Source of the DNA: Heracleum sosnowskyi
Taxonomy: Eukaryota > Streptophyta > Magnoliopsida > Apiales > Apiaceae
Direction: 5' to 3'
NCBI GenBank assembly: GCA_030848705.1
Contig: CM061239.1
Location: 81,822,363-81,886,362 of the forward strand
DNA length: 64,000 bases
The notes under the pieces are model-generated. The model searched no databases, had not been told where the DNA came from, and saw only the letters and a program-made list of their open reading frames with translations. Position numbers and translations under genes: made by a program. Positions 45,406-56,554 of the stretch are shown one piece after another. Positions within the stretch are counted from its first letter, which is position 1. Each line of letters opens with the position of its first letter.

Positions 45406-47718
45406 CTAGTTAGAACACTTAGGAACCCATACATGTTGGGTTCCTTTCTCATGCAATTTATTAATTTTAACAGCAGAAGACTTTTTGACTTTAGCAGTCC
45501 TGACAGGATTTACTCCATCAGGATTTGCTTTGTCAGTATCAGTATTAACAAAAGCATGCTTCACTATGACATTTTCAGTTCTATCAGACTTTGTACTACT
45601 TTCAAACTTAGGCAATGGATCATAAAAGTTATAGTACAAATCATGATACTCTTTACATGTATAAATAGAATGCCATAGACTACCACAATGAAAACAGGAC
45701 TTCTGCGGTTTATAGAGTACTGATCTATTCCTAACATCAGACTTAGGAATATCAGTAATCTTCTTCTTACTCTTCTTACAATCAATAGCAAGATGATTAG
45801 AGTTACCACAGTTAAAACAACACTTTCTAGGTGCATTTGGGATATATTTATAACCATTCTCTTTATTGATCCCAACTTTACCATTCCTGTTTCTCTTAAC
45901 AGTAGCTTCCTTTTTCTTATCTGTAACCTCACAGATTTTCTCTTTAAGCTGTTTCTGAGACAATAGACCTACATTCTTAGTGACTTTGTTCATGACAGGT
46001 TTAGACTTTATAATTTTAATTCCTTGAGTAGAAGAAGATCCCTTTTCAAAAGTAGAATTGGAATCCTTACCAAAAACAAAATTAACAGGAGTAATCTTAG
46101 ATTTGGTTGAGTCTATAACATGTCTATAGGTCTTAGGACTGACTGTCTCATCAATGACAATTTTCTCTGCTAATTTCTTATCTTCATCTGACTTATATCC
46201 TAGACACTCTTTCCAATTCTTAGAGGTATTAATCTCATGAAATTTCCTACCAGAGTCTGTCCAGGTTCTGATTTTCTCATTAGCAAATTCAAGTTCTTTT
46301 TCAAGGGAAGTACATTTAGATGTCATCTCTAAGTGCATGTGTTTAGCATTATCACATTCTTTTTGTACTTCTTGCATACGAGAAAATTCAGCTTCTAATA
46401 TCTCATTCCTTTTTCTAAGGTCAGACATCTCAGATAAGATTCTAGTATTCTCAGCAGTTTGACTTCTAAAGCTAATATGTAATGACTTTAGAAAACGTCT
46501 TAACTCAGAAGCATTATCAGAATCAAAATCAAAGATAGTATTTAGTACCTTATCATCAGGAGCAGCAGTTACATCAGCATTGGCCATTAACGCATAGTTG
46601 ACTACCTCAGTATCAGATTCTGAGGAAGAGTCCATCCAATCCTTGCTTGATGTGATGAGTGCCTTTGTCTTGTTGCATTCAGAAGCAAAGTGACCCATAC
46701 CATTACACTTGTAGCATCTAACCTTTGACTTGTCAAATTTGCTACTCTTGTTGTCCTTCTTGATATACTTGTCTTTGTCTGCTTTGAAGGTCTTTTTCTG
46801 AAAGTTGCCTTGTCTTCTATTCTTCCTGAACTTCATCCTTCTGAAGTTTCTGACAATCATAGCAACCATCTCTTCCATGTCTGAATCAGAAGATTCATCA
46901 CCAGTATTGGCATCAGGATTGCCATCAGTATCTGATGAAGAGTCGTCAGGATCTGACTCAGCTACTCTTGCTTTCCTTCTAGAGACCTCCATAGCTTTCC
47001 CTTTTGATTTTGCTTCTACATTCAAAGCAATTGACTTTGCCTTGCTGCTTTTCTTGTTCTTTCTCTGTTGAACTTCAAGATCATGAGTTCTTAGCATCCC
47101 ATAGATCTCATCAAGAGACACAATGTTCAGATCATACTGGTGTCTAATGATTGAGGTCTGAGTATCCCATTCTTCAGGTAAAGCTCTAAGAAATTTGGTG
47201 TTTGAATCTTCAGTTTCATATACTTTGTCAACTAAGGATAAGCTGTTCAATAGTGTCAGGAATCTATCATATAGATCAGTCAGGCTCTCTTCAGGTCTTG
47301 CATCGAATTGCTCATATTCTTGAATCAATAGAGCCCTTCTGTTTTTCTTGACAGATGCAGATCCCTGGCACTGAGTTTCCAAAGTATCCCAGATTTCTTT
47401 TGAAGACTTGCATGCAATCACTCTGTTTGACATGACAGCATCAAGGCTATTATGCAAGATATTCTTTATCTTTGGTTCCCTGAGTACATGAGCTTTTTCT
47501 TCTGGAGTCCATTCAGCTTTAGCTTTGACCACATAATGTTCTGGTACTGTATCTGTTCGTTCTACGAACTTTGTTGGTATATATGGTCCATCACGAATCC
47601 TGTCCAAGTAGTCAGGATCCATTGCCTCCAGGTACATCAGCATCTTTACCCTCCATGTGGGATATTCTGATATCTTCAAGATGGGAATCTTCATGCTTTC
47701 ATACTTGGTTGTCGACAT
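45406..47718 (-). CDS. gag: Copia gag of element C with three zinc knuckles
   Basis: 770 codons from the ATG at 47718, 51 bp inside the 5' LTR. The start MSTTKYESMKIP and the UBN2-type gag core (residues about 10-200, including WDTLETQCQGSASVKKNR and the TDLYDRFLTLLNSL block) are typical of Copia nucleocapsid. Three CCHC knuckles are visible: CYKCNGMGHFASEC (about 333), CFNCGNSNHLAIDC (about 635) and CFHCGSLWHSIYTC (about 675). One knuckle is usual. A coiled coil (about 400-490) separates the first from the other two, matching the extended gag of Sireviruses. The C-terminus HVWVPKCSN ends at TAG, 5 codons before the next ATG of pol in the same frame. The ORF is intact and looks functional. 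Confidence 0.95.
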   Translation of the reverse strand: MSTTKYESMKIPILKISEYPTWRVKMLMYLEAMDPDYLDRIRDGPYIPTKFVERTDTVPEHYVVKAKAEWTPEEKAHVLREPKIKNILHNSLDAVMSNRVIACKSSKEIWDTLETQCQGSASVKKNRRALLIQEYEQFDARPEESLTDLYDRFLTLLNSLSLVDKVYETEDSNTKFLRALPEEWDTQTSIIRHQYDLNIVSLDEIYGMLRTHDLEVQQRKNKKSSKAKSIALNVEAKSKGKAMEVSRRKARVAESDPDDSSSDTDGNPDANTGDESSDSDMEEMVAMIVRNFRRMKFRKNRRQGNFQKKTFKADKDKYIKKDNKSSKFDKSKVRCYKCNGMGHFASECNKTKALITSSKDWMDSSSESDTEVVNYALMANADVTAAPDDKVLNTIFDFDSDNASELRRFLKSLHISFRSQTAENTRILSEMSDLRKRNEILEAEFSRMQEVQKECDNAKHMHLEMTSKCTSLEKELEFANEKIRTWTDSGRKFHEINTSKNWKECLGYKSDEDKKLAEKIVIDETVSPKTYRHVIDSTKSKITPVNFVFGKDSNSTFEKGSSSTQGIKIIKSKPVMNKVTKNVGLLSQKQLKEKICEVTDKKKEATVKRNRNGKVGINKENGYKYIPNAPRKCCFNCGNSNHLAIDCKKSKKKITDIPKSDVRNRSVLYKPQKSCFHCGSLWHSIYTCKEYHDLYYNFYDPLPKFESSTKSDRTENVIVKHAFVNTDTDKANPDGVNPVRTAKVKKSSAVKINKLHEKGTQHVWVPKCSN

Positions 47719-47754
47719 CTTTAGATCGTATCTGATTCAGAATTAAATCAGTTC

Positions 47755-47766
47755 GCTCTGATACCA
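47755..47766 (-). other. Primer-binding site of element C
   Basis: The minus strand reads TGGTATCAGAGC, complementary to initiator tRNA-Met, two bases inside the 5' LTR. Confidence 0.95.
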
Positions 47767-47768
47767 AT

Positions 47769-48368
47769 TGTTGCCCAGTAAATAACAATTGTAGAAGGGG
47801 GTTGAATACAATTGTATAAGATTCTCGACTTTATATAACTCAAATATGAAAGATCAATAACAATAACAATAACAGCTTTATTAACTTTGATATAAAACTG
47901 TTACAAACTCTCTTAAGAAATTCTGATGTTCTTAAGAGCTGCTAGCTTACAAAAACTCTCTCAAGAAATTCTGTTCTTAAGAGCTTCTCTCCGATTATGT
48001 TCTCTCTCTGATAAGTACATAAATCGAAACCAAAACTGTGTTTATATAGTGCACACAGCTTCTCTATCAATAACAAGATAAGTCCTAATCATAATAAAGA
48101 TAGAAACATATCTTTAATCGATAGCTGCATTCTACAAACCAGGAACAAACTTCCATGTTTATCTAGACTCCAAATATAACTCGAAGTAGGAATCCTGATC
48201 AGCTTCAAGTCCTGATGATCAAACCTGATCATAGTCTGAGTAGGAATCCTGATGATCAATAAGATACTGACGCTTGATCAAATACTGATGACCATGCAAT
48301 ACTGATGACGTCAGCAATCCTGATCAGTTGAGTCTAGCTTCTGACGATCATTGAATTCTGATCTAACA
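47769..48368 (-). repeat. 5' LTR of element C
   Basis: 600 bp, no difference seen from 39039-39638. It drives transcription of gag-pol on the minus strand. Confidence 0.97.
48041..48050 (-). promoter_or_regulatory. TATA box of the 5' LTR of element C
   Basis: The minus strand has ACTATATAAAC, a near-consensus plant TATA box, about 320 bp into the LTR. Transcription would start near 48010 and run into gag. Confidence 0.7.
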
Positions 48369-48373
48369 AGTCT
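48369..48373. repeat. Target-site duplication of element C, right
   Basis: AGTCT, identical to 39034-39038. Confidence 0.95.
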
Positions 48374-49200
48374 GGTCAGTGGGGCTGCTATTTTAGCGAA
48401 ATCTTGTACACATCTTCGGTAATATCCGGCTAAATCCACAAAATTACTCACCTCGGTTGGTGTGGTTGGTCTTTCCCAGTTCGAAACAGCTTTATATTAG
48501 CGGGGTCAACCATCACCTCTTCACTGTTGACCATATGTCCTAAAAATTGTACTTCCCTTAGCCAAAACTCGCACTTTGAGAACTTGGCATATAACTTTTC
48601 TCTCCTCAGTGCTTCTAACACTATCCTCAAACGTTCTACATGTTCTTCCTCGGTCCTTGAGGTAAACCAAAATATTGTCGATGTCACTATGACACACTTA
48701 TCCAAATACTTCTTGAAAACTCGATTCATCAAGTCCATGAAAGATGCAAGGGCATTCGTCAGCCCAAACGACATTACTAAAAACTCGTAGTGTCCAAACC
48801 TGGTGTGAAACGTAGTCTTGGGTACGTCCTCAGGTTTAATATTCAACTGGTGGTATCCCGTTCTCAAATCAATCTTCAAGAATTTAACTGCACCATGCAG
48901 CCGATCGAACAAATCACCGATCCTTGGCAGGGGTATTCATTCTTAACAGTTAGCCTATTCATCTTTCGATAGTTTATGCACAGCCTCATGCTGCCGTCCT
49001 TTTTCTTCACCAATAACACGGGTGCATCCCACGGTGACACACTTGGTCTTATCATTCCTTCCCCTAACAATTTCTACAATTGAGCGACTAATTTCTTCAT
49101 CTCGACTGGAGCTAGTCGGTATGAGGCCTTCGAAACTGGCGCCGTTCTTGGAGCTAATTCTATAGCAACTCTATTTCTCTATCGGGTGGTAACCCTGGGA
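48374..49200 (-). pseudogene. pol: Gypsy element B reverse transcriptase, broken
   Basis: Read from 49200 down: DLPGLPPDREIE and the linker before RT; then IRPSVSPWDAPVLLVKKKDG (49070-48960) and FLKIDLRTGYHQLNI, FGLTNALASFMDLMNRVF (48912-48700). These are the conserved RT blocks of Ty3/Gypsy chromoviruses. The catalytic YxDD region is garbled: VIVTSTIFWFTS stands where VIVFIDDIL-type sequence is expected. A frame break also lies near 48930. The RT then continues across element C to RNase H at 39033. Confidence 0.85.
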
Positions 49201-51585
49201 GATCTTCTTGGAAATACATCTTCGAATTCGTTGACAAAAGGGATATTCTGTACACTAGGTACTTCCCGTTTCGTATCTATCACCGAGGCTAAACAAGTTT
49301 CATCTTCTTGGAGGTCAAACGTTTCCTCGTTCGACAATCTGAATTCTTACTTTCTTTTTTTCTTAATCTATTCACGTTTCGTACTCTACTTTCTTTATGC
49401 CCATTTCTTCCTCGTCCACTTTGATTCCATTTCTATCACGGTCATTTCATTAACCAAAGTAACATAATCAGTCGTTTCGAACACTTCGTTATTCTGAATT
49501 CGCATCCTGTGAAACAAACTTTGGCAATTTCCATAAACTTCGGTTCATAATTTATCGGGCTCATTCGTTTTAGCTCTAAGCTTCAACACTCTCTTTTTCC
49601 AAATATTAAGGAAAATACTTGCATGGTACCAAGAATACTTCAAGCAACAAAATATTTTATCAAATCTTTTTAAGAATTCTCGTCGAATGGGTGACCTTAT
49701 TAGGTCTCAATCAATTATCATTTGGAAATTTCATCATCACAATTCACTGCATATAAAATGCATTGTGAACTCACTTATATAAATTTGACTGAAAGTTGAA
49801 CTTAGTGAAACAATAACTACTTCACTTCAAGAAACATTAACAACTAGTTGAACAAAATTTGCTAGTTCGATTAGTTTGGGACGCAGCATCTAGCTAGGAT
49901 GATTAGCTAGACTTTCATCATATCATTAAAATTTCAACTAGTTAGAACAATTAACTAGTCACTCACAATGGCACATACAATTAGCCATTTTCAATTTATT
50001 AGTACAAAATTTCGGCATCGTAGTCGAAGAAAGAAAGAAAGCAAAATTTTGACTACTCGGATAATGAATTTAAAAAGAAGAATAATAAGTTTGGGACGAA
50101 CAAGGTGATTATAACCCTTGAATAGAATATAAGGTCTAAAATAGATGGTCCTTGGTATCGGAACAATCGATAACCTTCCACCAAACATTTCTCATTAGTG
50201 AAACGGTCCACCCAAAGGTGTCTCCGCACATAAACTTTGTCAAATTCTCCGATAGAATTGAACTCGGAATATCAATATCAAATTGATATCCTTTCTACGA
50301 TTTCAACGTCTGATGTGCAAATCTTTCCTTAATAGAAGAAAAGAATTCACGAGTAGTCTCTGAAATATACATCATCTATGTTTTAAACACATAGCTAGAT
50401 ATTTATGAACTCAACTGAGGAGTCCAAATATGAAGAAATAAAATGAATACTTAACAATTGTTGGTTCCATCCCAAGTTGAAGTAGGAAATTAGAAGGGTT
50501 ACCTGACATGAACTATTCAAGGTAACACAGGAAGGAACAGTTTTAGATTGAGTAGTGTACCAGTAAGTAGATACCAAAAAGTCAATGGTCATCATAATTT
50601 CTAACATCACCTGTACGAGGATGATCTTATCTTTCTTCCTTTATGGCTTAGGGTACTAACCAACGGTACCTCAAAATCGTACAAGTCCTTAAATAGGTCA
50701 GGAGTTCGAAACATAATCGCCATTCCTCGATAATCGTTCCGAGCTCGGGCCTCCTACGGCAGCATCAACACATCCTCAAAATATGAAGGTCGATTAACGT
50801 ATATGTAATTTCTTAACACTAGTCATATCGAACGAATCCAATCCCAGGCCACCATAGGTCTCGTTCCTCGTAGGTCCTGAGATTGTTGCATTGCTCGCCG
50901 CAACCATACATGTCTTTATCAGAATCACGCTATCCATTCTTCATGTCTTTGATTTCTGAGTCGAGCCATCATGGCCTATCGTACAAAATATACTCGCGAT
51001 GCGATTTAGCACGTTCGTCTCACGATAACGTTCTGGTACTACATGTACGTACACAAAAATCTTCCTCTTAGGTAACAAAATACCCATCAACGGAAAAGAC
51101 ACCAACTCTGGTGAAATCGTTGTTCTCAAGGCTTGGACCTCATACACAAGATAATGCCTTAACTTGTCCACGCAATTTAGTAATTCGGATCGCGTAAAGG
51201 ACTCTAAACGTCTCAATCTTCACATGTGCTGCCTTTTCGTGGCAACTACGATGAACTACAAACACTTAGGTTCTTACTAAGTCAAGTTATCCATTGGTAT
51301 TGGCCATTCCGACCTTACCTCAACTGCGACTAAGACTCTGCTCCGCATCTTATCTTAATGTCCTTGATAATCCGTGTACAATTCTAAACGTTCGTCTCAT
51401 CATTATGATGATCTTCAACGGTCCTATCGGTCCTCCGATAAGTCTTTTACTAAACTCTTTAACCTTGACATACTCAATGGCACTACCTCCGGTAGTCCAC
51501 TTAACGAACTCTATATGAGTCCTCACGTTATTCGCTTACTTAGATATAACTCTTAACACTCTCATGTCCAAGTCTATAACTTAGT
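49201..51585 (-). pseudogene. Gypsy element B interior, gag/protease part, not recognisable
   Basis: About 2.4 kb between RT and the primer-binding site, where gag and protease should lie. I see only short open stretches (for example 51216-50941) and no CCHC knuckle or DTGA/DSGA protease motif. It is either heavily decayed or replaced. Positional inference only. Confidence 0.4.
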
Positions 51586-51597
51586 GCTCTGATACCA
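51586..51597 (-). other. Primer-binding site of Gypsy element B
   Basis: The minus strand reads TGGTATCAGAGC four bases inside the LTR edge TGTAACACCCCC (51602). It sets the 5' end of element B on the minus strand. Confidence 0.9.
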
Positions 51598-51601
51598 TTT
51601 C

Positions 51602-54600
51602 TGTAACACCCCCAGATCTGGGGTCAGGAATCTGGGTTGTCACGCTCCATCAATTATACAATACCTGCATTACTTACAACATTCTAATAATACAACTCCA
51701 AAGACCCCAATCACTTACGCACACACACACAAGTTATAGCCTTGGAAATGAGAAACAAAAGTATCATTTGTTATTAAAACTCAAATGTACTATCCAGGAT
51801 CTCATCTATTATTTACAACCTCTACCTGAAGTTACAATAATAGACCTCACCGTTTTATACAAGGTTTAATAATACAACCTGCTCGAAAACAATTCTTACT
51901 AATACAGTCTGCAACTATTCTGCTCACACCGGCAGTATCCATCCTGCTGAACTAACTCAAGGGTGGTCTCTCCATCCCCTTGCTCTCGTACCACGAGGTG
52001 AATCGGCAACGTATTCTTCATGCTGAAAGTTTTAATAAAGTAAGAATGAGCAAATAGCGCTCAACAAGAAATCTATCCCAGTTTAAATCTTTAAACCTTT
52101 CTGGTAGATAATCCATATAGGACCCATATTTAAAAACTACTAGGGTTCGACCCCCAAAATAGTATACCGTTCAAAATACCGTATGACTTATAATCATACT
52201 GACTTACTTTTCGTAATTCATTTAGGAATCCTTGGTATCGATATAATGAACCAAGATTCAAAACATATCTTTTAAAATAGATATCAAATAATGGAATCAA
52301 GGCTTAAAGCCTATCCATTGATTCAAAGTACTATACAGTTCAACATACTGCATCTCTTAAATATCTTCTCAACATATATACACACATATCTATTTAGATA
52401 TCTCATACGGTTCAAAATACTGTAAAATATCAGTAATGAACACCTTTGAAACTCAGTTCATATACAAAATGATATGTTTAAACATTTTTTTCGTCAAAAT
52501 ATGCCATACAATACAACTACTGTATGAGGAACATCATTACTCATCACTGCCACATTATCAGTAACTCAGCACCTAGGCTTTCGTTACAATGTGCAGCACA
52601 ACTCCAACTGGAGGTAAGGGGATATACTGGAACACCCGATACACGGTGATAAGCCTTTGTATCGTAACTTTTCTACTAGTAGAAGGACGACTTCCTATTC
52701 GGTTATCACCCTAGCCGCATACGGGCCACTGTGCTAAGAGATCACTACCTCGGCGCCTATTTCATCACCAGGTAAGCCTTAGCACGCAAGAGATCACTAC
52801 CTCGGCGCATGTTTCATCACCGGGTAAGCCTTGATAAATTTTTTTTGGCACTACCCCGGCACCTGTTTCATTGACGTGTAAGCCCTTCCAGTTCCCATGA
52901 TAGAAATTTCAATGAAACGGAAATTGGAATTTAATCCTATTTCCCCCAAGTACAAATACTTTTCAAAAACTTTGTAACCGTTCAGAATTCCTTACTCCAA
53001 AGTATTTGAAGGGAGTAAGTCACAGTGTGGGTTGACATTAGTCAACGAAACTACATATGATTACCACGTATTTTGAAATCATGAGCGGAGAGTTTATTGG
53101 AATTTTCAGAGTTTAGCATGTTTGAAATTCTTTACTTAAATGGGGGAGTCATCCCCAACTATAGGTTTTCTAGAGGAATAGTGGAAGTAAAACTCTGTCC
53201 TCGACTTCTTGAACTAGATTCCCAATTTCCGATGAGTTAGAAAACACTATTCGCATTTAATTATCTTTAAATATCTTAAGATAATAATTGGGAATCTCTG
53301 TTTTAAATATCTTTTCTGAAGATCAGAATTTTTTGTGTAAATAGTAGAACCTTAAATAATATAATAAGGTTCTATGATTTTTAAATCATATTTGGAATAT
53401 TTAATAAATATCCAAATAATAAATATTGAATTATTATTCCATAATATTCTACTTAAATGAATATTCAAAATAATATTCATTTAGTTAATAAATATTCAAA
53501 ATAATATTCTTAATAATATTATTTAATATCACACATTAAATATCCAATAATAAATATATATTGGAATATTTAATCATCATATTTAAAACATAGCTGTCCC
53601 TGGACCCTCCAGTATCTGACAGTATTTATTAAAATAAGGTAGTAATTTAACTCCTGGTCTATTATTTTAAAATCATCGTATAAGTGCTCCATCCTTAGAG
53701 CCTTTAAAACCTCGGTTTATATCTAGTATTTACCTAGCATATAAACCTTATATCTTATTGGAGCTTTTTCTAAAAGCGTAAACAGTTTAAAAAGTTCTCA
53801 CATCATTAAAGCAGAATAGATATATGTATATATATATATCAATCACATAAATCACAACAACATCATTTATATAATGTAGGGTTTGAAAACTTGCATGCAT
53901 CTATCATGTGCATATTATCATCTCCATAATTTAAAAATCCAAACACATCCATATACGATGTACGGTTTGAAAGCATGCATCTATCATATGCATATTATCA
54001 TAATATTGTACTTTAAAATATAGCATGGAATGAGAAAACTTGCCTTGGTGTCTTGGTGGTGTGATAGTGGGGGCTTGAGAGGGTGCTCGTTGATCTTTAA
54101 CAAGATACACAATTCACAATCAGTCCCCTAGAACCAATTCATGTGCTATAACTTAAGCACTCAAGTTCTATTAAAGAAAAGCAAATGTCTCGCTCTCGGT
54201 CATCTATAACCTTATGACATTCCGTAAACTCTTAAGTCAAAAGTTTGGGTGGAAATCTATTCACAAAACCCAAGTACTTTTCCTTTACTAATTCCTTGTT
54301 TTTAACCATCCCCTTAAGGGTATTTCACTCGCGCAACCTTCGTTCGCGTATTTTTATAAAATCACCAACTTATATTTTTAACTCAAAACCTTCTAGGTTT
54401 CCTTCCTAACAATCCATGCTAGTATCCATTTTAATATCTCAACCCAATTCCATTTTAAAAGGGCTTGATCACAATCTCAAAGTTCATGCAATGAACTATT
54501 TAGTTATTCGAAACCGCTTTAACTAAAACGGACATTCCTCCTAAACCGTAAATCAAAACGATACGATTCTTTCGCTAAAACAAACTAGGAAACAGGGCCT

Positions 54601-55193
54601 ATATGATCATGGTCATAAACCTTATGTTTATGCCCTTTAGAGTATTCGTGATCTCTGTCCAAACTACCTAAGTAAAGTTCGACATGGTAACGACGCTTAA
54701 ACGCGATTCCCATGTTTTAAACACTCAAATCAACCACCAATCAACAACCAATAAACCAACCATCCAACCTCAAGTTAATACTACAAGTTTTCTGTCCAAA
54801 CATGATCATACCCTAGTTCATAGGTTTATCCATAGATTAACCATTAAACATACTCAAAATCATGCATACATGCTTCATTACAACATAACTCTAACCAATC
54901 ACTTATAACTACTAAAATCAAAGCATAATCTCAAAAGGGGAGACGTTTTATACCTTCCTTGGGACTTAACAAAAGCTATATATGGATGGTATATCCTTCC
55001 TTGCTCCTTAACTATGCTAATCAAACCTAAAAACTTCAAAACAAAACAAGATTCCATGAGATTACTATTCACATCACTATTCATCATCAACTTTGAATCC
55101 ATTTTTGACCAACCTATCAATCATGGATGAAGCTAAGATTAAAGATTTACCTTAGTTTATGGATGAGGATGATTTAGAGCCCAAGAACTTGAT
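51602..55193 (-). mobile_element. 5' LTR of Gypsy element B, outer end missing
   Basis: It begins TGTAACACCCCCAGATC next to the primer-binding site and stays collinear with copy 1 at 11615 for several kilobases. The last 280 bp (54914-55192) match 36325-36590 of the 3' LTR. After AAGAACTTGATT (55193) the sequence departs from the 3' LTR, so about 0.8 kb of the outer LTR is lost. Combining both copies gives an LTR of about 4.4 kb, very long for Gypsy. A tandem repeat of about 55-bp units (AGATCACTACCTCGGCGC...) lies at 52736-52835. Confidence 0.8.
52736..52835. repeat. Tandem repeat in the long LTR
   Basis: Two full and one partial unit of AGATCACTACCTCGGCGCnT-TTTCATCACCGGGTAAGCCT, about 55 bp each. 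Confidence 0.8.
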
Positions 55194-55735
55194 TAAAGTG
55201 GTCGATTCTGTTACTCTCCACTTATCCTACGGTCGGGCACTGATAATCATCTAAGGGAAGAACAGACCCGTTCACCAGTCCGTCGGCCATATTGTAATTC
55301 CCTTAGGGGACCGGCGCTACTCAGTCCCTTACATATCTCCAAGTTCGAGTAAATCCATAACACTGAAACATAAAGTTCCTTTCCCTTTTTCCCCAAGTAT
55401 ACAACTCCACAAAGTAGTCGTATCTGGTTGGAAAGGAAATTCACTCATATTTCCCAGGCTGATGCCTGTTAATGGATATCACTGATTTCACTGATCTTAC
55501 TTCTCGAGTTTTGAGGAAGTAATCAAAATCATTTTGATGGTAGTATATCAGACTGATAATTTCATTGATTTAAAAAGATTTAGGACCGGGCAGTCTACTG
55601 GAAACAAGCATAAAATCTTGAGAAAGGTTCCATGCATCTTTGTAGTTTGAGCGAACATTTAAGTCTTTCTGAATATAGACTTAAAAGGGAAATAGATTTG
55701 GGAACCTTCTCTAATCTATTATCTCTTCTATATAT
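55194..55735. other. Unassigned sequence between LTR and SINE-like element
   Basis: It has a higher GC content than its surroundings (55200-55440) and no recognisable gene, repeat or motif. The short open frame at 55247-55444 has no similarity I can name. It may be the flank left by the deletion that removed the outer LTR. Confidence 0.3.
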
Positions 55736-56040
55736 AATAGGAGAACACAAGGGTAAAAAGAGCAAATAAAACCTCTATGAAATTACAATTTTACCCTTTT
55801 ATATTTTGAAATTACATGGCATGCCACTACTCTCTTATCTAAAGAAAAAAAAAGAGTAAATAATGTTTTTGTGCAGAATCGAACCCCTGACCTTACCTAA
55901 GGAAATCATTCTTATTAACATTGAGCTACATGACTCCTCTTGGTTTTGAGTGAAAAATCACATTACATAAACCTCACATCATTCTTAATCCTATATTAAT
56001 TATTATTTAAACTTTTAAGTAAAAATCAAGGTGATTTATA
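55736..56040 (-). mobile_element. tRNA-headed SINE-like element, copy 1
   Basis: The minus strand has TAGCTCAATG (A-box-like, 55933-55924) and about 40 bases later GGGGTTCGATTC (B box, 55887-55876), the split promoter of tRNA-derived SINEs. A similar arrangement lies at 59690-59830. The left part has GAGAACACAAGGGTAAAAAG. The ends are not defined. Confidence 0.4.
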
Positions 56041-56063
56041 ATATTTATTAAATTTTATTTTTT

Positions 56064-56554
56064 AGGGATATTCCATTTGGTACCATTGTACAATTGGCTT
56101 TTCCATTTGGTACCACTCGAAGTTTTTGACTTCCAAGTGGTGCCATCATACTTTTGACTTCGTCCACATGATACCACTCCGTTAACCAAACGTTAGTCGG
56201 CCGTTACAAAATTATGAGATTTTCCATTTGGTACCACTCAAAGTTTTCGACTTCCAAGTAGTACCCTTCTACTTTGTGTTTCAACTCCAAAATACCACTA
56301 TATTAATAAATTCGATGAAGTGGTATTTTGGAATTGAAGCCGAAAGTAGAATGGTGCCACTTGGAAATTGAAAACTTTGAGTGGTACCAAATGGACAATC
56401 TCATAATTTTGTAACGGCCGACTAACGTTTGGTTAACGGAGTGGTATCATGTGGACGAAGCCAAAAGTATGATGGTGCCACTTGGAAGTCAAAAACTTTG
56501 TGTGGTACCAAATGGAAAAGCCTATTATACAATGGTACCAAATGGAATATCCCT
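56064..56554. mobile_element. 490-bp foldback (long inverted-repeat) element
   Basis: AGGGATATTCCATTTGGTAC on the left is matched by its inverse at the right end. The two arms pair through nearly their whole length: TGGTACCACT..., GACTTCCAAGTGG, CGTTAACCAAACGTTAGTCG and CAAAATTATGAGATT all recur inverted. The turn is at about 56290-56320 between CCAAAATACCACT and AGTGGTATTTTGG. The arms are about 225 bp and diverge by only a few percent. There is no coding. A transcript would fold into one long hairpin. It is a MULE-like or foldback MITE by structure. Confidence 0.85.

Larger units (their letters stand above)
39039..48368 (-). mobile_element. Young full-length Copia element C (Sirevirus-like), internally deleted
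   Basis: A 9330-bp element with two 600-bp LTRs, a tRNA-Met primer-binding site, gag, pol, a polypurine tract and a perfect AGTCT target duplication, inserted in Gypsy element B. I compared the LTRs base by base and saw no difference, so insertion is recent. Gag (770 codons) and pol (1880 codons) are both fully open. In pol the frame goes from the middle of RT straight into the env-like region, so the element lacks the RT catalytic box and RNase H and cannot by itself reverse-transcribe. It must have been mobilised by another copy, or lost the segment during its last replication. Confidence 0.97.

Noticed and set aside
48527..48790. Plus-strand ORF over the Gypsy RT
   Set aside because: Antisense to the conserved RT blocks and without similarity of its own.
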